DNA of 6,775 nt from Saprospiraceae bacterium (GTDB lineage Bacteria; Bacteroidota; Bacteroidia; Chitinophagales; Saprospiraceae), in assembly GCA_027009605.1 (NCBI GenBank), contig JALVCY010000663.1, forward strand, positions 1 to 6,775. The letters run 5' to 3'. Below the pieces are notes generated by a model. It worked only from the letters and a program-made list of their open reading frames with translations. It was not told the DNA's origin and did not search any database. Positions 1 to 6,421 of this stretch are shown here, one piece after another. The stretch's first letter is position 1. Each line of letters opens with the position of its first letter. Both the position numbers and the translations under genes were made by a program.

Positions 1-1918
1 GCTCCATTATCTGAGCTCCACCGAAAATACACGAATTGACCATATCAATCGGATTAATCGGATTATGCCCGATAATTATGTTTGGATGGATGGGTTTACG
101 ATACGGAGTTTGGAACTGCTTCACTCCCCGCATCCGGGTGGAGTCTCCTTGATTGATATTATGGATAGCACGATTTCGCCGATGGGGGGGCGCTTGATGC
201 GCAAATGGGTCGTGCTACCCGCCAAAAACCAAGCCGTAGTAGAGAAACGCCATGATATCGTCTCCTTTTTGTTGGACAATCCGGAAGTGAATACCGAAGT
301 GGAGTCGCTCATCAAAGTGATAGGGGACATTGAGCGGCTGATTTCAAAGGTGTCGCTGGGCAAAATCAATCCCCGGGAATTAGTCCGCCTTCAGCAAGCC
401 TTGCAAAATATCGGGCCGATGAAGGAGATATTGACCCATACTTCCAGCGAGCAATTAAAACGCCTTGCGGAAAGATTAGACCCCTGCAATTCCCTCAAAG
501 AGAAGATTGCCAAAACTATTTTGCCGGAGCCGCCGATTAATTTGAACAAAGGCGGTGTGATTGCAGATGGAGCTGATGAAGAGTTGGACGACTTGCGCAA
601 TATCATCCGCAATAGCCAATCACTTCTCGTAGAAATCCAAACGACCGAAGCCGAAAAAACAGGGATTGAAAAACTCAAAATCGGCTTTAATAATGTCTTT
701 GGCTACTACCTTGAAGTCACCAACAAATACAAAGGCAAGGGGCTGATTCCCGATAATTGGGTGCGCAAACAAACCCTGACCAATGCCGAAAGATACATCA
801 CCGATGAGCTTAAAGTGCTGGAAGCCAAGATATTAGGGGCGGAAGAAAAGATGTTGGTGATTGAAGAGCGGTTGTATCAGGAGTTGGTGGCTTTTGCGAT
901 GGATTATGTGGCGGCGATTCAAAAAAATGCGCGGGCGATAGCCGAGTTGGATTGTTTGCAGTCGTTTGCACGAAATGCCAAAAAGTATAATTATTGCCGT
1001 CCGGAAATGAATGATACCTATGCTTTGGATATTATTTCGGGTCGGCATCCGGTCATTGAAAGGACTTTGCCGATAGGGGAAGCCTACATTCCTAATGACC
1101 TCTATCTCGATAATGACGTACAGCAAGTCATGATGATTACCGGCCCCAATATGTCGGGTAAATCGGCCTTGCTGCGGCAGACGGCTTTGATTTGCATCAT
1201 GGCGCAGGCGGGTTCTTTTGTGCCGGCACAGCAAGCCAAAATCGGCATGATTGACAAGGTATTTACCCGGGTGGGCGCTTCGGACAACATCTCTTCCGGC
1301 GAATCAACCTTCATGGTGGAAATGACCGAAACCGCCGGCATCATGAATAATATCTCCAACCGGAGTTTGATTTTATTGGACGAAATAGGCCGGGGGACGA
1401 GCACGTATGATGGGATTTCCATTGCTTGGTCGCTAGCGGAATTTTTGCATGACAATCCGGTGGCGCATCCCAAAACGCTATTTGCGACCCACTATCACGA
1501 GTTGAATGAGCTTGCGCAAAAATTTCCCCGAATCAAAAATTATACTATTTCCATCAAGGAAGTCGGCCAAAAAATTGTCTTTTTGCGAAAGCTCATCCCC
1601 GGCGGCAGTGAGCATAGTTTTGGTATCCATGTCGCCCGCATGGCCGGTATGCCCAAAGAAGTGGTTCGACGTGCCGAAGAGATTTTGACCCAACTGGAAA
1701 CCAAATCCGTAGAATCCGGCGCCACGCTTTCCATTGAATCCAACAAAGCATCCTTGCGGGAAATGCCGGACAATTCCATGCAGTTAAGCCTATTTGATAT
1801 GAGCGACCCCAAAGGTCAAGAAATCATCAATGAATTAGAAGAATTGGATTTGAACACCATGACCCCATTGGATTGCATGATGAAATTGAATGAATTGGTC
1901 AAAAAAATAGCCCGGTAA
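1..1918 (+). CDS. mutS: DNA mismatch repair protein MutS, 5'-truncated by the window edge
   Basis: MutS is the ATP-dependent sensor that recognises mispaired or unpaired bases and recruits MutL in cytoplasmic mismatch repair. The reading frame is open from base 2 with no start codon before it, so the ATG at 65 is internal; 638 C-terminal residues are visible. Counting from base 2, the core/lever region comes first, the clamp region contains FGYYLEV at 233-239, and the ATPase follows: Walker A GPNMSGKS at 381-388, the signature segment SSGESTFMVEM, Walker B with DE at 460-461 followed by IGRGTST, and ATHYHEL at 495-501. QLSLF at 594-598 matches the QxxLF-type sliding-clamp-binding motif known near MutS C-termini. 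The Walker A position in E. coli MutS (about residue 614) implies roughly 230 or more residues are missing, including the mismatch-contacting Phe-x-Glu domain. All visible catalytic motifs are intact with no frameshift. MutS2 is unlikely because the clamp arrangement and the C-terminal clamp-binding motif fit MutS1. Confidence 0.97.
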   Translation, partial: LHYLSSTENTRIDHINRINRIMPDNYVWMDGFTIRSLELLHSPHPGGVSLIDIMDSTISPMGGRLMRKWVVLPAKNQAVVEKRHDIVSFLLDNPEVNTEVESLIKVIGDIERLISKVSLGKINPRELVRLQQALQNIGPMKEILTHTSSEQLKRLAERLDPCNSLKEKIAKTILPEPPINLNKGGVIADGADEELDDLRNIIRNSQSLLVEIQTTEAEKTGIEKLKIGFNNVFGYYLEVTNKYKGKGLIPDNWVRKQTLTNAERYITDELKVLEAKILGAEEKMLVIEERLYQELVAFAMDYVAAIQKNARAIAELDCLQSFARNAKKYNYCRPEMNDTYALDIISGRHPVIERTLPIGEAYIPNDLYLDNDVQQVMMITGPNMSGKSALLRQTALICIMAQAGSFVPAQQAKIGMIDKVFTRVGASDNISSGESTFMVEMTETAGIMNNISNRSLILLDEIGRGTSTYDGISIAWSLAEFLHDNPVAHPKTLFATHYHELNELAQKFPRIKNYTISIKEVGQKIVFLRKLIPGGSEHSFGIHVARMAGMPKEVVRRAEEILTQLETKSVESGATLSIESNKASLREMPDNSMQLSLFDMSDPKGQEIINELEELDLNTMTPLDCMMKLNELVKKIAR

Positions 1919-1921
1919 TGG

Positions 1922-1945
1922 GCGTTCCGATTACTATCGGAATGT
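1922..1945 (+). repeat. Hairpin directly after the mutS stop codon
   Basis: The arms 1922-1931 and 1936-1945 can form a 10-bp stem (eight Watson-Crick pairs and two G-U pairs) around the loop TACT, starting four bases after the mutS stop codon. No run of T follows, so it is not a canonical intrinsic terminator, but it could protect the mRNA 3' end. Its core recurs at 6302-6317 with one mismatch over 16 bases, which suggests a member of a dispersed palindrome family rather than a structure unique to mutS. Confidence 0.6.
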
Positions 1946-2059
1946 GATTGCCCATCCGATGTCCATTAGCTCCCGGTCTCTAGGCATCACCATTCAAAAA
2001 AAGGGGGAAAGAGTTCTGCTATTCTCCAAAATAGTCTTTTTGTGCAGAAAAAATGGCTC
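1946..2059. other. Non-coding spacer between mutS and the mobile element
   Basis: No plausible gene is seen. A weak AT-rich stem (2019-2023 with 2030-2034, six-base loop) is followed by TCTTTTT, so it is a possible but poor terminator for mutS. A short G run after an A run at about 1996-2007 has no recognised role. Confidence 0.5.
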
Positions 2060-2067
2060 ATTTTTAT
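2060..2067. repeat. Left 8-bp target-site duplication candidate
   Basis: ATTTTTAT is identical to 2451-2458 and sits two bases outside the left inverted repeat. The match stops at exactly eight bases on both sides. The low complexity of the word leaves some chance of coincidence. Confidence 0.6.
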
Positions 2068-2069
2068 GA

Positions 2070-2089
2070 TTCTTTGACAAATTCCGTGA
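2070..2089 (+). repeat. Left terminal inverted repeat
   Basis: This 20-base arm pairs with 2429-2448 with a single mismatch at its fourteenth base. It contains TTTGACA, which resembles a -35 promoter box, though no matching -10 box is evident next to it. Confidence 0.72.
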
Positions 2090-2104
2090 CAGACCGAGTT
2101 GATG

Positions 2105-2135
2105 CGGCTAAAGCCGGCTTCCCACTTAGTTCTTT
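2105..2135 (+). repeat. Direct repeat copy 1 (cggctaaagccggcttc plus gttcttt)
   Basis: The 17-base word at 2105-2121 is identical to 2334-2350. In both copies it is followed by seven unrelated bases and then gttcttt at the same offset. The palindromic core GGCTAAAGCC lies at 2106-2115. The pair brackets the tandem repeat and the two large palindromes, so it may mark the ends of a nested REP-like unit inside the larger element. Confidence 0.7.
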
Positions 2136-2143
2136 AGTCAGTC

Positions 2144-2209
2144 AGCTAAAGCAGACGGTAATAGCTAAAGCAGACGGTAAAGGCCGAAGCAGACGGTAAA
2201 AGCTAAAAG
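2144..2209 (+). repeat. 19-bp tandem repeat, about 3.5 copies
   Basis: The unit agctaaagcagacggtaat starts at 2144, 2163 and 2182, and a partial fourth copy begins at 2201. The period is exactly 19. Copies 1 and 2 differ only at the last base. Copy 3 has three further changes within its first five bases. The partial copy keeps agctaaa. Two of the units contain gctaaagc, linking them to the GGCTAAAGCC core found elsewhere in the element. Confidence 0.85.
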
Positions 2210-2249
2210 ATAAAAATAAAGGGATAACCAGAATTCTAGTTTTTTTTTA

Positions 2250-2269
2250 CCGTTGGTTTTAACCAACGG
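2250..2269. repeat. Near-perfect 20-base palindrome
   Basis: Two 9-base arms, ccgttggtt and aaccaacgg, flank a central TT. As a hairpin this is an 8-bp stem with a TTTA loop. A run of nine T precedes it at 2240-2248, and a run of ten A lies at 2315-2324. Those runs could pair to enclose this palindrome and the one at 2290-2303. A T run does not follow it on either transcribed strand, so it is not an intrinsic terminator. Confidence 0.8.
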
Positions 2270-2289
2270 ATTAGAAAGCAAGGTTATCA

Positions 2290-2303
2290 GGGGCTTTAGC
2301 CCC
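2290..2303. repeat. GGGGCTTTAGCCCC palindrome
   Basis: Six-base arms flank a central TT. Its inner ten bases, ggctttagcc (2292-2301), are the reverse complement of GGCTAAAGCC at 2106-2115 and 2335-2344. It can therefore fold alone or pair with either copy, which makes alternative secondary structures possible. Confidence 0.8.
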
Positions 2304-2333
2304 ATTGAAGGACTAAAAAAAAAACAAAAAATA

Positions 2334-2364
2334 CGGCTAAAGCCGGCTTCAGGCCTGGTTCTTT
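2334..2364 (+). repeat. Direct repeat copy 2 (cggctaaagccggcttc plus gttcttt)
   Basis: This is the partner of 2105-2135, in the same orientation and 229 bases further on. The 17-base block and the gttcttt block are conserved, while the seven bases between them differ. Conserved blocks around a variable spacer suggest diverged members of a repeat family rather than a very recent duplication. Confidence 0.7.
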
Positions 2365-2428
2365 GATGCTTAAATTCAACATTTTATGGATTTAAATATT
2401 TTGCATTATTCTTGGAAATACTCATTTT

Positions 2429-2448
2429 TCACGGGATTTGTCAAAGAA
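2429..2448 (-). repeat. Right terminal inverted repeat
   Basis: The reverse complement matches 2070-2089 at 19 of 20 bases. It ends 264 bases before the ATG of the downstream gene, so the element forms the upstream boundary of that gene's leader. Confidence 0.72.
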
Positions 2449-2450
2449 CT

Positions 2451-2458
2451 ATTTTTAT
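2451..2458. repeat. Right 8-bp target-site duplication candidate
   Basis: ATTTTTAT duplicates 2060-2067 and lies two bases outside the right inverted repeat, mirroring the left side exactly. Confidence 0.6.
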
Positions 2459-2712
2459 TTCCATAGCATTCATCCAAGATAGTTACAAAAAAAATATGTA
2501 TTTTTACACTTTGTACTAGGATTGCATGCACATTCCCACAAATAGTAAGTAATAGATGTCGATTTGTCGAAAGACGAATGTCCGAATGATTCGGATTATA
2601 CACAGACTAAACTGGTGGCCTGTCTATTAGTGGCAAATTTGCTCACAACGGACTCTTCGACCAACTCGTTTTGTGGAAAGACAGTTTATAACAAACAATA
2701 AACCCTTCATTG
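2459..2712 (+). promoter_or_regulatory. Leader/promoter region of the surface-protein gene
   Basis: This AT-rich stretch holds no plausible gene and must contain the promoter if the downstream gene is transcribed on its own. The best candidate is TA-CAC-TTTG at 2505-2513, which resembles the Bacteroidota -7 consensus TAnnTTTG but has three rather than two bases between its halves, and no clear -33 TTG partner. There is no Shine-Dalgarno sequence before the ATG at 2713; the stretch at about 2691-2702 is A-rich, a common arrangement in this phylum. A promoter is expected here, but its exact site is uncertain. Confidence 0.35.
2581..2595. promoter_or_regulatory. 15-base palindrome in the leader, possible operator
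   Basis: TCCGAAT and ATTCGGA flank a single G. The symmetry is perfect over seven bases per arm, about 118 bases before the ATG. Its size fits a dimeric regulator site or a small RNA hairpin in the 5' UTR. No regulator can be assigned. Confidence 0.3.
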
Positions 2713-5700
2713 ATGAATTATTTTAGTTATTTGAGATTTTTGATTTTCGTAATTTTTTTATGGGTTGGAGCCACAGATGTACAGGGGCAGTGCTGTACAA
2801 ATTGTCCCGTGGAGTTGCCCGATGTTCAGCATACCACCGGATATATTAACATGACTGTGGGTGGCGCCGTGAACAATGATTTGAGCCATGCCAATCAAGG
2901 TGTTTGTGGGGTAACGGTCAGTTTTAAACATGACTATCTTGGGGATTTGCGGATAAAGTTGGTTTCTCCGGCCGGACAATCTGTTACGTTAATTGGGCCG
3001 ATTGGTCTTTTTGAGTTCACGGATAGTAGTTTTTGGGAAGTTTCATTTGTTCCTTGTGGGTCAACGCCACAGCCTGATCCGGGTCATTTGCCTAAGTTTA
3101 ATAATAATAATCAGTGGGGCATATCGGGGCACTTTACGGGCAGTTATTATCCCAATAATGGATGTTTAGAAGATTTTAATACCGGGCCGGTCAACGGGGA
3201 ATGGACTTTGGAATGGGAGGATGGACAGCCGGATGATGTGGGTGAGTTTTTTGATTACAGTATTGTTTTTTGTGACAATACCGGAGTGGATTGTTCTACT
3301 TGTTCGGCGGAAGGCGGGACGATAGGCGGGACAGATTCCATAAAGGTGTGTTATGGCTCGCCTATATTAGCAAACATCGATGTAACGCCGTTTTTTACCA
3401 ACGGAGAACTACCTCCTTCGCCGGCGGATGAATATGGCTATACCTATGTGGTGGTCGATGATGGTCAGATTGTCGATGTGAATACGGAGCCTGATTTGTC
3501 CGGATATGCCGGCGGGACTTACCAAATTTGTGGTTTGTCTTATGCGCTGGAAGATTCTTTGGTGCTTCCGCAAATCGGGGATGATTATGACGCACTTGTT
3601 GATTCGGTTATGAGTGTTACGGCCTCTTATTGTGCGGATATGTCTAATAATTGTATCACGGTGGTTATTTTTCCACCGACTTCGGAAATAACGATTGATT
3701 CTTTGATTTGTCCGGGGGAGAGTGTTTTGTGGGGCGGGGTGGTTTATTCCAGTCCCGGTTTGTATAAGAAAACCATCAATGATCCGGTTACGGGGTGTGC
3801 CCAAGATGTTTATCTGAATTTGCAGGTTAACACCGATCTGACAAAACCGTTTTTTACGCAAGTGGGGCCGATTTGTGTAAACGATAATCCGGTGACTTTA
3901 CCTGATACTTCTCTCAACGGGATAAAGGGGGCATGGGATGTGAATCCGATTGTACCTAATACGGTCGGGGAATCGTGGCACTTGTTTACTCCGGATGCCG
4001 GGCAATGTGCAGATACGACTTCGATGGTCGTTCGTGTTGCGGCTCCACCCAACTTGACGGCTAGTGCTCTAGGTGCGATTACCTGCAAAGACCCATCTAT
4101 CCAATTGGTCGGGCAGTCAGATGACCCGCATACCAATGATTACGATTGGGTCGCTCCGAATGGTGCACACCTTCAAGGGGGTACCGTGTGGGTGGATCAG
4201 CCGGGGGATTATATCTTGGTCGGGGATAATACGGCGTTTAGTTGTCCGGGTAGTACGTCCGTAACGGTGGATATAGATACGACCCAACCGCTGGTCTTCT
4301 TTTCTGTTGGGGAGATTAGTTGTCTTGAGCCATTTGCTGAGATTATTCCGGATGCGGTCGGGCAAAATTATGATTTTGTTTGGACTTTTCCTGATCAGTC
4401 TTCCTCCATTGAATCCAAATTGTCCGGGCTGAGTGAAGGGGGAGATTATCAGGCGCAGGTGACCGGCTGGAATGGTTGTGTGTCGGATTATACGTTGACG
4501 GTGCCGGTAGATACCTTAAAGCCGGATTTGCAGGCCTCTGTTGGTAATCCGATCGATTGTAATCATAGTACCACTCAATTGTTGGCCGCAAGCACCACAT
4601 CCAATGTCGCCTTCGATTGGTCCGGACCGAATAATCTGAAATCCAACCTTTCGGAAATTATGGTCTCTACTCCGGGTGATTATGAATTAAAAATAGTTGG
4701 GGGAAACGGTTGCTTTCGAGATACGGTTTTGACTGTATTGTTGGATACGGCTACTGTTTCTTTAAACCCCTTGGCTTTGGATACGATTGATTGCAATCAT
4801 GCTACTGTTGCTTTGGCGGCTTCTGTGCCGGCCAATGTCGAAGCCACTTGGTATGGTTTGGATGGATTGCCGATGGGGGCGGGAGCGAATGTAAATGTGT
4901 CTTCGCCCGGAGTCTATAAAATCGAAGGGAAAAATACAACTAATGGATGTATCCGGGAAGAATGGATCCCTGTTACTGCTGATTTGGAAGTGCCAATAAT
5001 CACTTTAGAGATTGATGGCGTCATTGACTGTTATGATGATATAGTACCTGTCTCGTTGCATTCCAACCGTCCTTTTACGCAAGTGGAATGGATGGGCAAC
5101 CAACTTTATGTACAAGATAGCACGGATATAACTATCAGAGAACCAGGAGATTATGAAGTATCTTTGATAGGAGATAATGGCTGTGAAGGGAAGCAAACCT
5201 TTGAGATTGGCTTGGATACTACGGCTCCGGTTGTTGTGGCAGAGAGCCGGTTTTTGGTGACTTGTAACAATAACCGGGGCTGGTTGGACGTGACCGCCGG
5301 TTCGAGTAATCCGTCAAATACTTATCAATGGATTTCCCTTGGGAACGGTACGGTCATAGATGCGGGAGACTCGATATCTACTTTTGTGGAAGGGCTTGGT
5401 TTGTACCAATTAACTGTTTTTAATTTGGAAAATGGTTGTTCCTACATAGATAGCGTTGAAGTAGAAAAAGATAGTAATGTGCCAAAAAATCTAGTCACAG
5501 ACATCATAGATGTGCAATGTTATGATTATGCCAACGGAGCGATTGTTATTAAAAATATATTGGGTGGAACCGGGCCTTATGTGTATCGAATCGGAAATGG
5601 CCCTTTCGGGCAAAATAGTATTTTTAAGGGGCTGGAAGGCGGTGAATATATCCTTTCCATCGAAGACGCTAATGGTTGTACTCTAATGGATACAGTTCGT

Positions 5701-6255
5701 ATTGATGAGCCGGAACCGATGTATTTGGACTTGGGGCCTGATTTGCAAATCAAACTGGGAGATGAAGTCAATGTGGTTGCTAGCTTCGATGCCCAAGACA
5801 GGGTGGATTCTATTTATTGGAATATGGTTTTGGATTCTACTTGTGTGGGTGACCCTAATTGTTATTCCCAGCATTTTGAACCGGCCTCGTCTCTGGAACT
5901 CATCGCTACCTTGGTGGACACGGCCGGCTGTGAAGTGAGTGACCAAATGGAGGTCTTTGTGGATGATGCGCCCAATGTCTATGTTCCAACGGTTTTTTCA
6001 CCGAATGGTGATGGGTACAATGATGAATTGGTGGTCTATTCCGGTCAGGGTGTGGCTAAGATTCTTGATTTTATGGTTGCGGATAGATGGGGCAATCAGC
6101 TTTTTTATCAACGGGAATTGGCGTCCGGCCAAGGATGGAATGGAATCAGCAGGGGACAATATGTGGCTAGTGGGGTTTATGTTTATCAATTTAAGGTGGT
6201 TCTGAGCAATGGGGTGGTTGTTCCTTTTGTTGGGGATTTTACTTTGGTTCGGTAG
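2713..6255 (+). CDS. Large secreted multi-domain surface protein with P domain, Ig-like repeats and CHU_C (type IX secretion, type B) C-terminus
   Basis: Start: ATG at 2713 (1180 residues); an in-frame TTG lies just before it at 2710, but the ATG is preferred. Residues 1-25 form a signal peptide with a hydrophobic core (FLIFVIFLWVGA) and probable cleavage near VQG-Q. Residues 45-188 resemble a proprotein-convertase P domain (HDYLGDLRIKLVSPAG, later NGEWTLEWED and FDYSIVF). Residues 205-320 look PKD-like; 325-372 form a short module with CPGES, W-GG and TGCAQD. At least six Ig-like repeats of about 78 residues follow (446-918), each opening with a conserved Cys (458, 537, 616, 694, 773, 851) and most keeping PGDY or PGVY and NGC. 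Residues 925-1000 are a SprB-type repeat (GGTGPY, EDANGCT). Residues 1087-1180 are the CHU_C domain (FSPNGDGYNDE, DRWGNQLF, SGVYVYQFK, GDFTLVR). Known role of CHU_C: export through the type IX system and attachment at the outer surface. No enzyme domain is visible; an adhesin or matrix role is inference. Confidence 0.93.
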   Translation: MNYFSYLRFLIFVIFLWVGATDVQGQCCTNCPVELPDVQHTTGYINMTVGGAVNNDLSHANQGVCGVTVSFKHDYLGDLRIKLVSPAGQSVTLIGPIGLFEFTDSSFWEVSFVPCGSTPQPDPGHLPKFNNNNQWGISGHFTGSYYPNNGCLEDFNTGPVNGEWTLEWEDGQPDDVGEFFDYSIVFCDNTGVDCSTCSAEGGTIGGTDSIKVCYGSPILANIDVTPFFTNGELPPSPADEYGYTYVVVDDGQIVDVNTEPDLSGYAGGTYQICGLSYALEDSLVLPQIGDDYDALVDSVMSVTASYCADMSNNCITVVIFPPTSEITIDSLICPGESVLWGGVVYSSPGLYKKTINDPVTGCAQDVYLNLQVNTDLTKPFFTQVGPICVNDNPVTLPDTSLNGIKGAWDVNPIVPNTVGESWHLFTPDAGQCADTTSMVVRVAAPPNLTASALGAITCKDPSIQLVGQSDDPHTNDYDWVAPNGAHLQGGTVWVDQPGDYILVGDNTAFSCPGSTSVTVDIDTTQPLVFFSVGEISCLEPFAEIIPDAVGQNYDFVWTFPDQSSSIESKLSGLSEGGDYQAQVTGWNGCVSDYTLTVPVDTLKPDLQASVGNPIDCNHSTTQLLAASTTSNVAFDWSGPNNLKSNLSEIMVSTPGDYELKIVGGNGCFRDTVLTVLLDTATVSLNPLALDTIDCNHATVALAASVPANVEATWYGLDGLPMGAGANVNVSSPGVYKIEGKNTTNGCIREEWIPVTADLEVPIITLEIDGVIDCYDDIVPVSLHSNRPFTQVEWMGNQLYVQDSTDITIREPGDYEVSLIGDNGCEGKQTFEIGLDTTAPVVVAESRFLVTCNNNRGWLDVTAGSSNPSNTYQWISLGNGTVIDAGDSISTFVEGLGLYQLTVFNLENGCSYIDSVEVEKDSNVPKNLVTDIIDVQCYDYANGAIVIKNILGGTGPYVYRIGNGPFGQNSIFKGLEGGEYILSIEDANGCTLMDTVRIDEPEPMYLDLGPDLQIKLGDEVNVVASFDAQDRVDSIYWNMVLDSTCVGDPNCYSQHFEPASSLELIATLVDTAGCEVSDQMEVFVDDAPNVYVPTVFSPNGDGYNDELVVYSGQGVAKILDFMVADRWGNQLFYQRELASGQGWNGISRGQYVASGVYVYQFKVVLSNGVVVPFVGDFTLVR

Positions 6256-6350
6256 TTGAAAAAGTTGAGATGTTCGCCTTCGGCTCTCTAGGTTGAGATT
6301 CGTCCCGATTACTATCGTGGATTCGGACTTCGTGGTTGAGAGCTTCGCAG
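6253..6350 (+). repeat. Diverged copy of the 3' repeat family, overlapping the stop codon
   Basis: tagttgaaaaagttgaga at 6253-6270 is identical to 6482-6499 and 6652-6669. Downstream blocks (ctaggttgag, cggactt-gtggttgag, cttcgca) also align with the 126-bp repeats, but with insertions, including the hairpin-related segment at 6302-6317. The first three bases of this copy are the TAG stop codon of the surface-protein gene. Confidence 0.75.
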
Positions 6351-6386
6351 GTTGAGATGGGTTTTTGTTTGGGATTGTACTTCATT

Positions 6387-6420
6387 ATTCGACATTCGGC
6401 ATTCGACATTCGATATTCTG
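6387..6420 (+). repeat. Heptamer tandem array (attcgac), about 4.9 copies
   Basis: Units start at 6387, 6394, 6401, 6408 and 6415: attcgac, attcggc, attcgac, attcgat and a partial attctg. The exact 7-base spacing with single-base variation marks a simple tandem repeat. Read on the minus strand it gives a short open frame that is a by-product of the array, not a gene. Confidence 0.85.
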
Positions 6421-6421
6421 T

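Larger units (their letters stand above)
2068..2450. mobile_element. Probable MITE-like non-autonomous element, about 383 bp
   Basis: The left end 2070-2089 and the reverse complement of the right end 2429-2448 match at 19 of 20 positions (ttctttgacaaat, then t or c, then ccgtga). Two further bases on each side (GA on the left, AG on the reverse-complemented right) separate these repeats from a perfect 8-bp direct repeat, ATTTTTAT, at 2060-2067 and 2451-2458. Inverted ends plus a symmetric flanking duplication are what a transposition event leaves. There is no transposase or credible ORF inside, so if mobile it must be moved by an enzyme encoded elsewhere. Several insertion-sequence families make 8-bp duplications (for example IS1595, IS66, ISL3), but the parent family cannot be named from these ends. 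The interior is unusually repeat-rich and could include a second, nested repeat family. Confidence 0.72.

Noticed and set aside
65..67. ATG at 65 as the start of mutS
   Set aside because: The frame is open to the left edge, and the upstream codons (LHYLSSTEN...) read as MutS sequence, so this Met is internal.
833..1473. Minus-strand ORFs of 133 and 123 codons inside mutS
   Set aside because: They are antisense shadows of strongly conserved MutS coding sequence, with no domain features of their own.
2019..2041. Intrinsic terminator for mutS (stem 2019-2034 followed by TCTTTTT)
   Set aside because: The stem is only five AT-rich pairs with a six-base loop; too weak to call as a feature.
2240..2324. 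Terminators formed by the palindromes next to T and A runs
   Set aside because: The T run precedes the palindromes on the plus strand and the A run follows them, the wrong order for a terminator on either strand.
2406..2603. 65-codon minus-strand ORF across the right end of the element
   Set aside because: It spans the inverted repeat and duplication boundary, has no recognisable domain, and is explained by chance in AT-rich DNA.
2671..2692. Sigma-70-like promoter TTGTGG ... TATAAC
   Set aside because: Only about 10 bases separate the boxes, too few for a functional -35/-10 pair, and the Bacteroidota primary sigma factor uses a different consensus.
2710..2712. TTG at 2710 as start of the large surface protein
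   Set aside because: An ATG follows immediately at 2713 and gives the same signal peptide; no ribosome-binding site favours the TTG.
3851..5087. 14-base DNA repeat ttttacgcaagtgg at about 3851 and 5074 inside the surface-protein gene
   Set aside because: It encodes the short shared peptide FTQV in non-equivalent module positions and is too short to claim as a mobile or regulatory repeat.
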